Shown in pieces: positions 7,801-18,994 of a stretch of DNA of 64,000 nt. Source of the stretch: Gallionellales bacterium GWA2_60_18. GTDB taxonomy: Bacteria > Pseudomonadota > Gammaproteobacteria > Burkholderiales > Gallionellaceae. A program made the translations under genes and the position numbers. The notes under the pieces were generated by a model, which had not been told where the DNA came from, ran no database searches, and was given only the letters and a program-made list of their open reading frames with translations. The stretch is taken from positions 1-64,000 of the forward strand of contig MGWS01000024.1 in assembly GCA_001801105.1 (NCBI GenBank). Reading direction: 5' to 3'. Positions within the stretch are counted from its first letter, which is position 1. Each line of letters opens with the position of its first letter.

Positions 7801-10800
7801 TTGACCCGCCGCATTTTAATTCCGCTGTGCCTTGCGCTGCTGTTGTCGCCGCTGTACGCGTGGGCGCAGACACCGCTGAAGATAGGCGTGCTTGCCTACC
7901 GCCCCAAGCCGCAAGTGCTCGCGGCATGGCAGCCGCTGGGGCGCTATCTCGAGGAACAACTGGCACTGCCCGTCGAACTCGGAGTCTATACCTACCCGGA
8001 ATTGGAAAGCGCCATTGCGCAGAACAGTCTGGATGTCATCGCGACCAACTCCGGACACCATATCCTGCTCAGGGAGCGCAACCATCTTTCCGGCCCGCTC
8101 GTCACGCTGATCCAGCGGGAAGGCGATCAGGGGCTGAGCACTTTCGGCGGGGTCATCTTCACTCGCGCCGATGCACCGGCGACCACCGCATTTGAATCGC
8201 TGGCCGGCGGAACCATCGCAACAACTACAACCAGTTCCTTGGGCGGCTTTCAGATGCAGGCCTATGAGATGGTCGTATCCGGACTGCCCATGCCCGCGCA
8301 AAAGAAACTGCTGCTCACCGGCATGCCGCACGATGCCGTGGTCGAGGCCGTGCTGGCCGGCCGAACCGAATTCGGTTTCGTGCGCACCGGCGTGCTGGAA
8401 GCGATGGCACGCGAAGGCAAGCTCGACATGAGCGCCATCCGGATCATCAATCCGCAGCACCAGCCCGGATTCCCGCTCGCCCTGTCGACGCGGCTCTATC
8501 CCGAATGGCCGGTGGTCACCATGCCGCAGGTGGACGAGCAGCTGGCCCGGCGCATCACCGTCGCCCTGCTGTCGCTGCCCGCCGGCCACCCGGCCAGTCT
8601 CGCCGCCGGCATCCGGGGTTTCACCATCCCGGCCGATTATGCAGGCGTGGAAAACCTGCTGCGGACGCTGCGCCTGCCGCCCTACAATGTCGCACCCGAA
8701 TTCACGCTGGCCGATGTGTTGCGCCACTATTGGCCGTGGATCATGGCACTGGCCGGACTGGTGGCGCTGCTTGCCTTCAACCAATGGCGCTTCCGACTGC
8801 AGGGGAAGCGCCTCAACCAGATCATCTGGGGCACCGGCGCCGGAGCCTGGGAATGGAACGTGCAGACCGGCGCCGCGATCCTCAATGAACGCTGGGCAGA
8901 AATCATAGGTTATACGCTGGACGAACTCGCGCCGGTCAGCATCGAGACCTGGACGAAATTCACCCACCCGGACGACCTCAAACGCTCCGATGCGCTGCTG
9001 GAAAAGCATTTCCGGCGCGAGACGGAGGCGTATGAATGCGAGGTCAGGATGCGCCACAAGGACGGCAGCTGGGTCTGGGTGCTGACTCGCGGCCGCGTGG
9101 TCGAATGGACTCGCGGCGGCCAACCGCTGTGGATGGCGGGAACCCATCTGGACATCACCGAACGCAAGCTGGCGGAAGAGAAGTTGCAGCTTGCCGCCAG
9201 CGTCTTCACGCATTCCAACGAGGGCATCATGATCACCGATGCCGCGGGCAGCATCATCGATGTCAACGACGCCTTCACCCGCATCACCGGCTACCCGCGC
9301 GAAGAAGTGCTGGGGCGCAACCCGCGCATGCTCAGATCGGGGCGCCAGCCGCCCGAATATTACCAGGCGATGTGGAAAGCGCTGCTCGACAAGGGGCACT
9401 GGTACGGCGAGATATGGAACCGGCGCAAGAGCGGCGAGGCCTATGCGGAGATGCTCACCATCAGCGCCGTGCATGATGCCGCAGGCAATATCGGCCACTA
9501 TGTCGCACTGCTGGCCGACATCACCCTGGCGAAGGAACACCAGCACCAGCTCGAGCACATCGCCCATTACGACGCGTTGACCGGGCTGCCCAATCGCGTG
9601 TTGCTGGCCGACCGCATGCATCAGGCGATCGCCCAGAGCGAACGGCGCAGCCAGGCGCTGGCGACGGTCTATCTCGACCTGGACGGTTTCAAGGCGGTGA
9701 ACGACAGGTATGGCCACGACGCGGGCGACGAACTGCTGATCGCCGTCGCGGGGCGCATGAAGGATGCGCTGCGCGACGGCGACACCCTGGCGCGCATCGG
9801 CGGCGACGAATTCGTCGCCATCCTGACCGACCTGAACGACGCCCGGGATTGCGAGCAGGCGCTCAGCCGCCTGTTGCAGGCCGCCGCCGACCCAGTCACG
9901 ATACACGGCGATATCCTGCGCGTTTCCGCCAGCATCGGCGTGACCCTGTATCCGGACGATGCCGCAGAGGCCGACCAGCTCCTGCGCCATGCCGACCAGG
10001 CGATGTATCAGGCCAAGCAGTCCGGCAAGAACCGCTATCATTTCTTCGACATCGCGCACGACGCCTCGGTCAAGGCTCACGGCGAGACCCTGCAGCGCCT
10101 TCAGGTTGCCCTTGCCAACAATGAGCTCATGCTTCATTACCAGCCCAAGGTCAACATGCGGACCGGCGAGGTGATCGGCGTCGAAGCGCTGGTTCGCTGG
10201 CAGCACCCGGAACGCGGCCTGTTGCTGCCGGCAGAGTTTCTGCCCGCCATTGAGAACCATGCGCTCGCCGCCGAACTGGACAACTGGGTGCTCGATGCGG
10301 CATTGGCGCAACTGGCGCAGTGGCATCGTGACGGCCTGGGGTTGCACGTCAGCGTGAACGTCGGTGCCCGCCTGCTGCAACAGAGGGATTTCGTGGCGTT
10401 GCTGCGCACCAAGCTCGCCCGCCACCCGGACCTGCCCCCCAACCTGCTGGAACTGGAGGTGCTGGAGACCAGCGCACTGGAGGACATGGCGGGCGTGGCC
10501 GAGATCATGCGCGCCTGCGCCGGCTTCGGCGTGCAGTTCGCGCTCGACGACTTCGGCACCGGCTACTCCTCGCTCACCTATCTGCGCCGGCTGCCGGCGC
10601 AGACGCTCAAGATCGACCAGAGCTTCGTGTGCGACCTGCTGCATGACCCGGACGACCTCGCCATCGTCGAAGGCGTGGTCGGCATGGCGACCTCGTTCCG
10701 CCGCCAGGTGATCGCCGAAGGGGTCGAGACCGTGGCACACGGCGAGATGCTGCTGCCGCTCGGCTGCGAGCTCGGCCAGGGCTACGGCATCGCCCGGCCG

Positions 10801-11235
10801 ATGCCGCCCGGGGAGCTGCCGCAATGGCTGGCGGACTGGCATCCCGATCCGCGCTGGACGGCATGGCGCGACCGCAATTTCAGGCGCGACGACCTGCCGC
10901 TGCTGTTCGCCGAGGTGGATCACCGCGCCTGGATCCATGCACTGGAGGCCTGTCTTGCCGACGGGGGCGAGGCGCCGCCGCTCATGGACGCCCACCAATG
11001 CCGCTTCGGCGTCTGGCTCGAACGTGAAGGGATGCTGCGCCACTGCGCGGAACCCGTGTTCCAGTCCATCCCTCCGCTGCACCATCGGGTGCATGAGCTG
11101 GGCGTCGAACTGCTGGACCTGCACCGGCGATCCCGCAAGGACGAGGCGCTGGCGCGCCTGCCGGAATTGCACGCGTTGCGCGATGCGCTGGTCGAAAAAC
11201 TGCGGCGGCTGCTTGCCTCGAACTGTTGCTATTGA
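7801..11235 (+). CDS. PhnD-type sensor with two PAS, GGDEF, EAL and CZB domains
   Basis: This 1144-residue inner-membrane protein probably makes or degrades cyclic di-GMP. A signal peptide (residues 1-22) precedes a periplasmic phosphonate-binding-like domain (about 24-300) and one membrane helix near 310-328. Two PAS domains follow (about 340-460 and 465-585). The GGDEF domain has an intact active site (GGDEF from residue 667) and an RxxD inhibitory site five residues before it. The EAL domain has EALVRW near 795 and DDFGTGYSSL near 918. The C-terminal 100 residues form a CZB zinc-binding domain with HQCRFGVW near 1065. The start is TTG with GGAAGGG 7 bp upstream. Both catalytic motifs look intact. 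Confidence 0.9.
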   Translation: MTRRILIPLCLALLLSPLYAWAQTPLKIGVLAYRPKPQVLAAWQPLGRYLEEQLALPVELGVYTYPELESAIAQNSLDVIATNSGHHILLRERNHLSGPLVTLIQREGDQGLSTFGGVIFTRADAPATTAFESLAGGTIATTTTSSLGGFQMQAYEMVVSGLPMPAQKKLLLTGMPHDAVVEAVLAGRTEFGFVRTGVLEAMAREGKLDMSAIRIINPQHQPGFPLALSTRLYPEWPVVTMPQVDEQLARRITVALLSLPAGHPASLAAGIRGFTIPADYAGVENLLRTLRLPPYNVAPEFTLADVLRHYWPWIMALAGLVALLAFNQWRFRLQGKRLNQIIWGTGAGAWEWNVQTGAAILNERWAEIIGYTLDELAPVSIETWTKFTHPDDLKRSDALLEKHFRRETEAYECEVRMRHKDGSWVWVLTRGRVVEWTRGGQPLWMAGTHLDITERKLAEEKLQLAASVFTHSNEGIMITDAAGSIIDVNDAFTRITGYPREEVLGRNPRMLRSGRQPPEYYQAMWKALLDKGHWYGEIWNRRKSGEAYAEMLTISAVHDAAGNIGHYVALLADITLAKEHQHQLEHIAHYDALTGLPNRVLLADRMHQAIAQSERRSQALATVYLDLDGFKAVNDRYGHDAGDELLIAVAGRMKDALRDGDTLARIGGDEFVAILTDLNDARDCEQALSRLLQAAADPVTIHGDILRVSASIGVTLYPDDAAEADQLLRHADQAMYQAKQSGKNRYHFFDIAHDASVKAHGETLQRLQVALANNELMLHYQPKVNMRTGEVIGVEALVRWQHPERGLLLPAEFLPAIENHALAAELDNWVLDAALAQLAQWHRDGLGLHVSVNVGARLLQQRDFVALLRTKLARHPDLPPNLLELEVLETSALEDMAGVAEIMRACAGFGVQFALDDFGTGYSSLTYLRRLPAQTLKIDQSFVCDLLHDPDDLAIVEGVVGMATSFRRQVIAEGVETVAHGEMLLPLGCELGQGYGIARPMPPGELPQWLADWHPDPRWTAWRDRNFRRDDLPLLFAEVDHRAWIHALEACLADGGEAPPLMDAHQCRFGVWLEREGMLRHCAEPVFQSIPPLHHRVHELGVELLDLHRRSRKDEALARLPELHALRDALVEKLRRLLASNCCY

Positions 11236-11374
11236 CCGGGACACCGGCGCGGCAGTCCTGCGGCAACCGGCGCAAACCCGCCCACGCCCCATTGCAGACC
11301 CGAAACGGCGCATTTCGGTTTAGAATGCGGCTCGCGCAGCATGAACTTTTGTCAATTTCGTTCAAGGACTCACC

Positions 11375-12064
11375 ATGTACCAGATCGCCCCGAGCATTCT
11401 TTCCGCCAATTTCGCCAGACTGGGCGAAGAGGTCGATGATGTGCTCGCCTCCGGCGCCGATATCGTGCACTTCGACGTGATGGACAACCATTACGTGCCG
11501 AATCTGACCATCGGCCCGCTGGTATGCGAGGCGTTGCGCAAGCATGGCGTGACCGCACCGATCGACTGCCACCTGATGGTCAAGCCGGTGGACCGCATCA
11601 TCCCCGACTTCGCCAAGGCCGGCGCGACCTACATCACCTTCCACCCGGAAGCATCCGAGCACATCGACCGCACCATCGGCCTGATCAAGGAGAGCGGCTG
11701 CAAGGCCGGTCTGGTGTTCAATCCCGCCACGCCGCTGGACGTGCTGGAATACACCCTGCCCAAGCTGGACATGATATTGCTGATGTCGGTGAACCCCGGC
11801 TTCGGCGGGCAGAAGTTCATCCCCTTCGTGCTGGACAAGGCGCGCAAGGTGCGCAAGATGATAGACGCGGGCGGCTACGACTGCCGCCTAGAGATCGACG
11901 GTGGCGTGAGCCCGGCCAACATCCGCGAGGTCGCCGAGGCGGGCGTGGACACCTTCGTCGCCGGTTCCGCCGTGTTCGGCAAGCGCAATGCGAACGACAA
12001 GAACCGTTACGACACCGTCATCGGCGAGTTGCGCGCCGAGCTGGCCAAGGCCAACAAGGGCTGA
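11375..12064 (+). CDS. rpe: ribulose-phosphate 3-epimerase
   Basis: Rpe interconverts ribulose-5-phosphate and xylulose-5-phosphate in the pentose phosphate and Calvin cycles. The 229-residue TIM barrel shows [16 protein letters not shown] at the N-terminus, the metal-binding [12 protein letters not shown] and the block [12 protein letters not shown] near residue 140. [11 protein letters not shown] carries the late catalytic aspartate. It is followed six bases later by a lipoprotein gene and then gph, in the rpe-gph-trpE order common in betaproteobacteria. Confidence 0.96.
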   Translation: MYQIAPSILSANFARLGEEVDDVLASGADIVHFDVMDNHYVPNLTIGPLVCEALRKHGVTAPIDCHLMVKPVDRIIPDFAKAGATYITFHPEASEHIDRTIGLIKESGCKAGLVFNPATPLDVLEYTLPKLDMILLMSVNPGFGGQKFIPFVLDKARKVRKMIDAGGYDCRLEIDGGVSPANIREVAEAGVDTFVAGSAVFGKRNANDKNRYDTVIGELRAELAKANKG

Positions 12065-12069
12065 ACCTC

Positions 12070-12465
12070 ATGCGCGCCGACCGTCTCGCATTACTGATCG
12101 CCGCCCTTGGGCTGGCCGGTTGCGACCGGATCACCGGTGCGGATCAGCAGAAGATATTCGATGCCGAAGCGATCGGCTACGCCTGCCGCATCTCGCTCAA
12201 GACACCGGAAGACTGCATGAAGGAAAACGAATCGATGAGTCCGACTTCGATATTGTCCGGCTGGAAGGCCGCCAACAAGGACGTCGAGAACGAGATCATC
12301 GACCCCAGCATGGGCAAGAATCCGCCCGCCCCGCCGGCACCCGTGACACCTGAAGCCGCACCGCCGGCTGTTCCCGCAGCAGCAGGCAAAGGTACCGAGA
12401 AGCCTGCCGAAAAAACCGCAGAGAAACCTGCCGAAAAGCCCGCCGGAAAAGCTCCCGCCCATTAG
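12070..12465 (+). CDS. small proline/alanine/lysine-rich lipoprotein
   Basis: The 131-residue protein has a signal peptide ending in the lipobox LAGC (Cys about residue 17), so it should be anchored to a membrane by a lipid. The middle contains two further cysteines (YAC, DCM). The last 45 residues are low-complexity, with repeated EKPAEK-type units suited to spanning the periplasm or binding cell wall. It sits between rpe and gph with short gaps, so it is probably co-transcribed. No function is recognised. Confidence 0.75.
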   Translation: MRADRLALLIAALGLAGCDRITGADQQKIFDAEAIGYACRISLKTPEDCMKENESMSPTSILSGWKAANKDVENEIIDPSMGKNPPAPPAPVTPEAAPPAVPAAAGKGTEKPAEKTAEKPAEKPAGKAPAH

Positions 12466-12473
12466 GATGCCCC

Positions 12474-13181
12474 ATGCAAGTGCCAGCCATGCCCTCCGGC
12501 AGGTTCACCACGCCCGTCAAAATACGGGCCATCGTCCTCGACCTCGACGGTACCTTGCTGCATACCTCGCCGGAACTGGCAGAAGCGGCCAACCGCATGT
12601 TGCGCGAGATGGGGCGCGCGCCGGTATCGCAAGAGTTGCTGCAAAGCTACATCGGCAACGGCATCGCCTGGCTGGTGAAGCGCGCGCTGACCGGCGACAT
12701 GCATGCCGAGCCGGATGCCGCGCTGTACGAGCGGGCGCTGCCGATCTTCGAACGGCGCTACAGTGAACTGCTGCTCGACAGCAAGCCGTACGACGGCGTG
12801 ATCGAGGGGCTGGACGCGATGAAGGCGGCGGGCTTTCCGCTGGGCTGCATCACCAACAAGCGGGCGCGCTTCACCGATCCGCTGCTGGAAGGCGCCGGCC
12901 TGGCCAAATATTTCGACATCGTGCTGTCCGGCGACACGCTGCCGGAAAAGAAACCGCACCCGCTGCCGCTGCTGCATGCCGCGCGGTTCTTCGGCATCCC
13001 CATCGAAAAACTGCTGCTGATCGGCGATTCGCTCAACGACACCGTCGCGGCGCGCGCTGCCGGCTGCCCGGTGTTCTGCGTGCCTTACGGTTATAATCAC
13101 GGCGAACCGGTGGACGGGCTCGATCTCGATGCGGTGATCGCCGACCTGCCCGCCGCCTTGCCACTTATCAGACGCGCTTGA
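12474..13181 (+). CDS. gph: phosphoglycolate phosphatase
   Basis: Gph removes phosphate from 2-phosphoglycolate, the Rubisco oxygenase product and DNA-repair by-product. The 235-residue HAD protein carries motif I DLDGTLLHTSPEL (nucleophile near residue 23), the cap signature SYIGNGIAWLVKRAL, motif II ITNKR, K in EKKPHPLPLL and motif IV LLIGDSLNDTVAARAAG. The first 17 residues before VKIRAIVLDLDGT are not conserved; a later start cannot be excluded. The place between rpe and trpE is the usual one for this gene. Confidence 0.92.
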   Translation: MQVPAMPSGRFTTPVKIRAIVLDLDGTLLHTSPELAEAANRMLREMGRAPVSQELLQSYIGNGIAWLVKRALTGDMHAEPDAALYERALPIFERRYSELLLDSKPYDGVIEGLDAMKAAGFPLGCITNKRARFTDPLLEGAGLAKYFDIVLSGDTLPEKKPHPLPLLHAARFFGIPIEKLLLIGDSLNDTVAARAAGCPVFCVPYGYNHGEPVDGLDLDAVIADLPAALPLIRRA

Positions 13182-13228
13182 ACATGAACTTCAACAACCT
13201 CCACAACTGGCGATGGTGCTGATGCATC

Positions 13229-13299
13229 TGTAGGGTGGGCAAACATGCCCACCGTTTCATTGCAAAGCATCCGCGTGGGCACACTGTGCCCACCCTACA
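13229..13299. repeat. inverted repeat in the trpE leader
   Basis: TGTAGGGTGGGCA (13229-13241) and TGCCCACCCTACA (13287-13299) are perfect inverse copies, each containing its own smaller GTGGGCA..TGCCCAC dyad. This is a common dispersed intergenic repeat in proteobacteria. The leader contains no obvious tryptophan-rich attenuation peptide. The element lies six bases before the trpE ribosome-binding site and could affect trpE expression. Confidence 0.7.
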
Positions 13300-13315
13300 C
13301 AATCAGGAGGTTTTC

Positions 13316-14803
13316 ATGTTGCACCCCATCACCGAACAGGAATTCAACGCGCTGGCCGCGCAAGGTTACAACCGCATCCCGCTGGTCGCGGAGACCTTCG
13401 CCGACCTCGACACGCCACTGTCGCTGTATCTCAAACTCGCCAACAAGCCGTTCTCCTACCTGCTGGAATCGGTGCAGGGTGGCGAGCGCTTCGGGCGCTA
13501 TTCCTTCATCGGCCTGCCCGCCGACACGCGCATCACGGTGCGCGGCAAACAGGTCTCCCTGCATGAGCGCGGTCACGAGACGACACAGGAAGCGGCCAAC
13601 CCGTTGGATTTCGTCAGCGAATTCCAGTCGCGTTTCAAGGTCGCGCCGCTGCCCGGCCTGCCGCGTTTCACCGGCGGGCTGGCGGGCTACTTCGGTTACG
13701 ACACGGTGCGCTATATCGAGCCGCGTCTCGCCAAAACAGAAAAGAAGGACACGCTCGGCACGCCCGACATCCTGCTGATGCTCACCGAGCAGCTGGCGGT
13801 GATCGACAACCTGTCCGGCAAGCTGACTTTCATCGTCTATGCCGATCCGGCGCATGACGACGCCTATGCGCTGGCGCGCGAACGTCTGCGCGAGCTGATC
13901 GGCATGCTGCGCCTGCCGGTGGACATTCCGTTTACACCGCCCGCGCAATGCGTCGAAGCCAAGTCCGAGTTCGGCGAGGCCGCATTCAAAGCGGCGGTGG
14001 AGAAAGCCAAACGCTACATCTTCGACGGCGACATCATGCAGGTGGTGCTGGCGCAGCGCATGTCCCAGCCTTTCTCCGCGCCGCCGTTGTCGCTGTACCG
14101 CGCGCTGCGCAGCATCAATCCCTCGCCCTACATGTTCTATTACGACATGGGCGACCATCACGTGGTCGGCGCCTCGCCGGAGATTCTGGTACGACTGGAA
14201 GGCGACACCGTCACCGTGCGCCCCATCGCCGGCACCCGTCCGCGCGGCAAGACGCCGCAACAGGATGCCGCGCTCGCGGAAGAACTGCTGGCTGACCCCA
14301 AGGAGCTGGCCGAACACCTGATGCTGATCGACCTCGGCCGCAACGACATCGGGCGCGTGGCGCAGAACGGCACGGTGAAGCTCACCGAGAAAATGGTGAT
14401 CGAGCGCTACTCGCACGTGATGCACATCGTCTCCAACGTCGAGGCGCGGCTCAAACCCGGCTACTCCGCGATGGACGTGCTCAAGGCCACCTTCCCCGCC
14501 GGCACGGTGAGCGGCGCCCCCAAGGTGCGCGCGATGGAGATCATCGACGAGCTGGAGCCTTCCAAGCGCGGCATCTACGCGGGCGCGGTCGGCTACCTCG
14601 GCTTCAACGGCGACATGGATGTCGCCATCGCGCTGCGCACCGCCGTGGTGAAGGACAACACGCTGTATGTGCAGGCGGGCGCGGGCATCGTCGCCGACTC
14701 GGTGCCGGACAACGAGTGGATCGAGACGCAGAACAAGGCCCGCGCCGTGCTGCGCGCGGCGGAGATGGTGCTGGACGGACTGGATGCGCAGGCACACCGC
14801 TGA
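13316..14803 (+). CDS. trpE: anthranilate synthase component I
   Basis: TrpE converts chorismate to anthranilate, using ammonia supplied by TrpG. It has 495 residues. The feedback-binding [18 protein letters not shown] lies near residue 48. The chorismate-binding domain has [19 protein letters not shown]-type [41 protein letters not shown] and the C-terminal [24 protein letters not shown]. The start at 13316 follows an AGGAGG box. It overlaps the next gene as TGATG. In contrast to the usual trpE-trpG order, three unrelated genes now separate it from trpG. Confidence 0.97.
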   Translation: MLHPITEQEFNALAAQGYNRIPLVAETFADLDTPLSLYLKLANKPFSYLLESVQGGERFGRYSFIGLPADTRITVRGKQVSLHERGHETTQEAANPLDFVSEFQSRFKVAPLPGLPRFTGGLAGYFGYDTVRYIEPRLAKTEKKDTLGTPDILLMLTEQLAVIDNLSGKLTFIVYADPAHDDAYALARERLRELIGMLRLPVDIPFTPPAQCVEAKSEFGEAAFKAAVEKAKRYIFDGDIMQVVLAQRMSQPFSAPPLSLYRALRSINPSPYMFYYDMGDHHVVGASPEILVRLEGDTVTVRPIAGTRPRGKTPQQDAALAEELLADPKELAEHLMLIDLGRNDIGRVAQNGTVKLTEKMVIERYSHVMHIVSNVEARLKPGYSAMDVLKATFPAGTVSGAPKVRAMEIIDELEPSKRGIYAGAVGYLGFNGDMDVAIALRTAVVKDNTLYVQAGAGIVADSVPDNEWIETQNKARAVLRAAEMVLDGLDAQAHR

Positions 14804-16422
14804 TGCTGCGGCTCACCGAAATCAGGCTGCCCCTCGACCACGTCGAGGGTGAAATCAAGACTGCGATCCTCAAGCGCCTGTCCATCGCAGAAGACGAGTT
14901 GCTCCGCTACGAGGTGTTCAAGCGCGGCGTGGATGCGCGCAAGAAGAACGCCATCCTGTTCGCCTACACGCTGGATGTGGAGCTGCGCGACGAGGCGGCG
15001 ATTTTGCAACGCTTCAAAAACGATCCGCACGTCCGCGTTACTCCCGACACCCGCTACCATTTTGTCGCACAGGCTCCGCATGACCTGTCTTCAAGACCTG
15101 TCGTCATCGGCATGGGGCCGGCGGGATTGTTCGCCGGGCTGATCCTGGCGCAGTCTGGCTTCCGCCCCATCATCCTGGAGCGCGGCAAGGCTGTTCGGGA
15201 AAGGACGAAAGACACCTGGGGGTTGTGGCGGCAGGGCGTGCTCGATCCGGAATCCAACGTGCAGTTCGGCGAGGGCGGCGCGGGCACCTTCTCCGACGGC
15301 AAGCTGTACAGCCAGATCAAGGACCCGCGCCATCTGGGACGCAAGGTGCTGACCGAGTTCGTCAAGGCGGGCGCGCCGGAAGAGATCATGTATGCCAGTC
15401 ATCCGCACATCGGCACCTTCCGCCTGGTCGGCATGGTGGAGAAGATGCGCGAGCAGATCATCGCGCTGGGCGGCGAGATCCGTTTCCAGAGCCGCGCGGA
15501 CGACATCGAGATCGTCGATGGACAAGTCCGTGCCGTAGTGTTGAGTAACGGCGAGCGCATCGCGACGGACCATCTGGTGCTGGCGCTCGGCCACAGCGCG
15601 CGCGATACCTTCGAGATGCTGCACCGGCGCGGTGTATATCTGGAGGCCAAGCCGTTCTCCGTCGGCTTCCGCATCGAGCATCCGCAATCGGTGATCGACC
15701 GCGCGCGTTACGGCAGCAACGCGGGCAACCCGCTGCTTGGTGCTGCGGATTACAAGCTGGTGCATCACGCCGGCAACGGACGCTCGGTATACAGCTTCTG
15801 CATGTGTCCCGGCGGCACGGTGGTGGCGGCGACCTCGGAAGCGGGGCGAGTGGTCACCAACGGCATGAGCCAATATTCGCGCAACGAACGCAACGCCAAC
15901 AGCGGCATCGTGGTCGGCGTTACACCCGATGACTATCCGGGTGACCCGCTGGCCGGCATCGAATTCCAGCGCCGCTGGGAATCACGCGCGTTCGAGCTAG
16001 GCGGCGGCGACTATCGCGCGCCCGCGCAACTGGTCGGCGACTTCCTCGCGGGGCGTCCCTCGACGACATTCGGCTCGGTGCAACCTTCCTACACGCCAGG
16101 AGTCCATCTCACCGACCTGTCCAGCGCGCTGCCGGACTACGCCATCGCGGCGATCCGCGAAGCGCTGCCGGCGTTCGCCAAACAGATATATGGCTTCGAC
16201 ATGGCGGATGCGGTGCTGACCGGCGTAGAGACGCGCACCTCGTCGCCGCTGCGCATCAAGCGCAACGACGGCGATATGCAGAGCATCAACACGTGCGGCC
16301 TGTACCCGGCCGGCGAGGGTGCGGGCTACGCGGGCGGCATCCTGTCGGCGGCGATAGACGGCATCCGGATTGCCGAAGCGGTGGTGTTGAGTATGGTCGG
16401 CGCTTGCGGTAATCCGCATTGA
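14803..16422 (+). CDS. FAD-dependent dehydrogenase of unknown substrate
   Basis: The 539-residue soluble flavoprotein has an N-terminal DUF-like domain (residues 1-95) and an FAD-binding Rossmann motif VVIGMGPAGLFAGLILAQSG near residue 105. NVQFGEGGAGTFSDGKL, FSVGFRIEHPQ and the C-terminal GLYPAGEGAGYAGGILSAAIDG are family signatures of the widespread uncharacterised FAD-dependent dehydrogenases (AAD/YdcG-like annotation in databases varies). Its start is fused to the trpE stop (TGATG), so it should be translated with trpE. Its location between trpE and trpG is unusual. Confidence 0.85.
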   Translation: MLRLTEIRLPLDHVEGEIKTAILKRLSIAEDELLRYEVFKRGVDARKKNAILFAYTLDVELRDEAAILQRFKNDPHVRVTPDTRYHFVAQAPHDLSSRPVVIGMGPAGLFAGLILAQSGFRPIILERGKAVRERTKDTWGLWRQGVLDPESNVQFGEGGAGTFSDGKLYSQIKDPRHLGRKVLTEFVKAGAPEEIMYASHPHIGTFRLVGMVEKMREQIIALGGEIRFQSRADDIEIVDGQVRAVVLSNGERIATDHLVLALGHSARDTFEMLHRRGVYLEAKPFSVGFRIEHPQSVIDRARYGSNAGNPLLGAADYKLVHHAGNGRSVYSFCMCPGGTVVAATSEAGRVVTNGMSQYSRNERNANSGIVVGVTPDDYPGDPLAGIEFQRRWESRAFELGGGDYRAPAQLVGDFLAGRPSTTFGSVQPSYTPGVHLTDLSSALPDYAIAAIREALPAFAKQIYGFDMADAVLTGVETRTSSPLRIKRNDGDMQSINTCGLYPAGEGAGYAGGILSAAIDGIRIAEAVVLSMVGACGNPH

Positions 16423-16461
16423 CGCATAGACTAACCACTAGCTAACCCACTTGGAGCAACC

Positions 16462-16704
16462 ATGCAGATCGTCAACATTCACGATGCCAAAACGCAATTA
16501 TCCAAATTGCTCGAACTGGTGCAGGCTGGCGGCGACGTGGTGATCGCCAAATCGGGGACGCCCATCGCACGCCTGATTCCCTTTGCCGCTGCCAGGAAAA
16601 AGATCGCGGCGCCAGGCGCAATGGCTGACCAGATATGGATCGCCGAGGATTTTGACGCGCCTTTGGACGATGTATTTGATTGCATCAAGGCGGATGCGGC
16701 GTGA
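16462..16704 (+). CDS. antitoxin of the Phd/YefM type (VapB role)
   Basis: The 80-residue protein starts MQIVNIHDAKTQLSKLLELV, the Phd/YefM fold that binds DNA and neutralises the partner toxin. DVVIAKSGTPIARLIP is the second conserved strand pair, and the C-terminal acidic tail (EDFDAPLDDVFD) probably wraps the toxin. It overlaps the PIN toxin gene as GTGA. The pair should repress its own promoter in the 39 bp upstream. Confidence 0.9.
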   Translation: MQIVNIHDAKTQLSKLLELVQAGGDVVIAKSGTPIARLIPFAAARKKIAAPGAMADQIWIAEDFDAPLDDVFDCIKADAA

Positions 16705-17087
16705 AGCTCCTCCTCGATACGCATCTGGTTCTGTGGTGGGAATCCAATCATCCGCGTTTGCCAAAACAAACGGTGCAGTTGATCCGCAAAGAAGCGGATG
16801 GTGTATTCGTCAGCCGTGCATCGTTATGGGAAATGGCCATCAAACTGTCGATGGGGCGGCTGCGGGTCGATTTGGACAAACTGAGCAAAAATATTGAACA
16901 GGGGGGCTTCGAATGGCTGGACATCAAGCACGAACACCTGCTTGCGGTTGCCGCGCTGCCGACCTTCGATGACCACCGCGACCCGTTCGACCGGCTGCTG
17001 GTGGCACAAAGCCTGACCGAGCCGCTGGTGCTGCTGACCGCGGACGCCACGCTTGCGCGCTATGGTGCGACAGTGCGGGTCGTGTAA
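16701..17087 (+). CDS. vapC: PIN-domain ribonuclease toxin (VapC-type)
   Basis: The 128-residue protein begins at a GTG (VKLLLDTHLVLWW), overlapping the antitoxin stop; an upstream in-frame ATG would start inside the antitoxin gene. PIN-domain acidic residues are visible: D6 in LLDTH, E near SLWEMAIK, D in DPFDRLLVAQ and D in LLTADATL. The subfamily with LLDTHxxLWW and Phd partners is well known. It cleaves RNA when the antitoxin decays. With the antitoxin it interrupts the trp operon between the flavoprotein gene and trpG. Confidence 0.92.
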   Translation: MKLLLDTHLVLWWESNHPRLPKQTVQLIRKEADGVFVSRASLWEMAIKLSMGRLRVDLDKLSKNIEQGGFEWLDIKHEHLLAVAALPTFDDHRDPFDRLLVAQSLTEPLVLLTADATLARYGATVRVV

Positions 17088-17132
17088 CCCGAAACTTTGC
17101 CGGACAAAGACTCTTATCAAACTGGAAAAATC

Positions 17133-17698
17133 ATGCTGTTGATGATCGACAACTACGACTCCTTCACCTACAACCTGGTGCAGTATTTCGCCGAACTGGG
17201 CGCGGACGTTGAGGTGCGCCGCAACGACGAGATCAGCGTCGAAGGTATCGAGAAACTGAACCCGCAGCACATCGTGGTCTCGCCCGGCCCGTGCACGCCG
17301 AACGAGGCGGGCATCTCGGTCGCCGCGATCAAGCACTTCGCCGGCAAGGTGCCCATCCTCGGCGTCTGCCTCGGTCACCAGAGCATCGGTCAGGCCTTCG
17401 GCGGCAACATCGTTCACGCCAAGACGCTGATGCACGGCAAGACCTCGCTGATCCATCACCACAACACCAGTGTGTTCACCGGCCTGCCTAACCCGTTCAC
17501 CGCGACGCGCTACCATTCGCTGGTGATCGAACGCGAGACGCTGCCGGACTGCCTCGAGATCACCGCCTGGACCGACGACGGCGAGATCATGGGCGTGCGC
17601 CACAAGACGCTGGCGGTACACGGGGTGCAATTCCATCCCGAATCCATCCTCACCGAGCACGGGCATGCGCTGCTGAAGAATTTCCTGGAGGGAGCGAA

Positions 17699-17702
<4 letters not shown>
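17133..17702 (+). CDS. trpG: anthranilate synthase glutamine amidotransferase
   Basis: TrpG hydrolyses glutamine to supply ammonia to TrpE; in many bacteria the same subunit also serves PabB. The 189-residue protein starts [18 protein letters not shown]. The class I amidotransferase triad is present: Cys in [10 protein letters not shown] near residue 79, and His and Glu in [12 protein letters not shown] near 169. The start at 17133 is preceded by GGAAAAA and matches the family; the frame is open to 17097 without conserved residues. ATGATG at the end overlaps the trpD start. Confidence 0.97.
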
Positions 17703-18727
<1,025 letters not shown>

Positions 18728-18962
18728 CCCGGGCACTGGCGCATCCGTCAAGGGGAAGTGTCCGTCGCTTGATGACGGCTTTGTGGCTTGGCCTGTTGTG
18801 ACCGTCTGCTATGGGGCAGTGTAATTCCTCACCATGAATTTCAATCACTACGAAACCACGCTGCCTGTACTATTATGCATATGCGGGCAGGTAAAACTGA
18901 GTGACTATCATTGATATCAATACTTTAACAATAATACGAGCCAGTGGATCCGTCTAATAACT

Positions 18963-18969
18963 GTTAGCG
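18963..18969 (+). other. possible integron core site at the left edge of a cassette
   Basis: GTTAGCG, preceded by TAATAACT, resembles the GTTRRRY recombination core and lies 26 bp before the GTG of the next gene, the distance expected for a cassette. The last base does not match the consensus and no convincing full attC could be drawn to its left. Confidence 0.3.
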
Positions 18970-18994
18970 CTTAACTTTATTCATAGGACATCTT

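Noticed and set aside
7816..11313. Very long open frame (over 1100 codons) antisense to the GGDEF-EAL gene
   Set aside because: High GC and codon bias leave antisense frames open. The translation is rich in Arg, His, Gln and Val without domains, while the plus strand carries clear motifs.
13182..13315. Tryptophan attenuator or leader peptide before trpE
   Set aside because: No short frame with tandem Trp codons is present; the hairpin is a dispersed repeat also known from unrelated intergenic sites.
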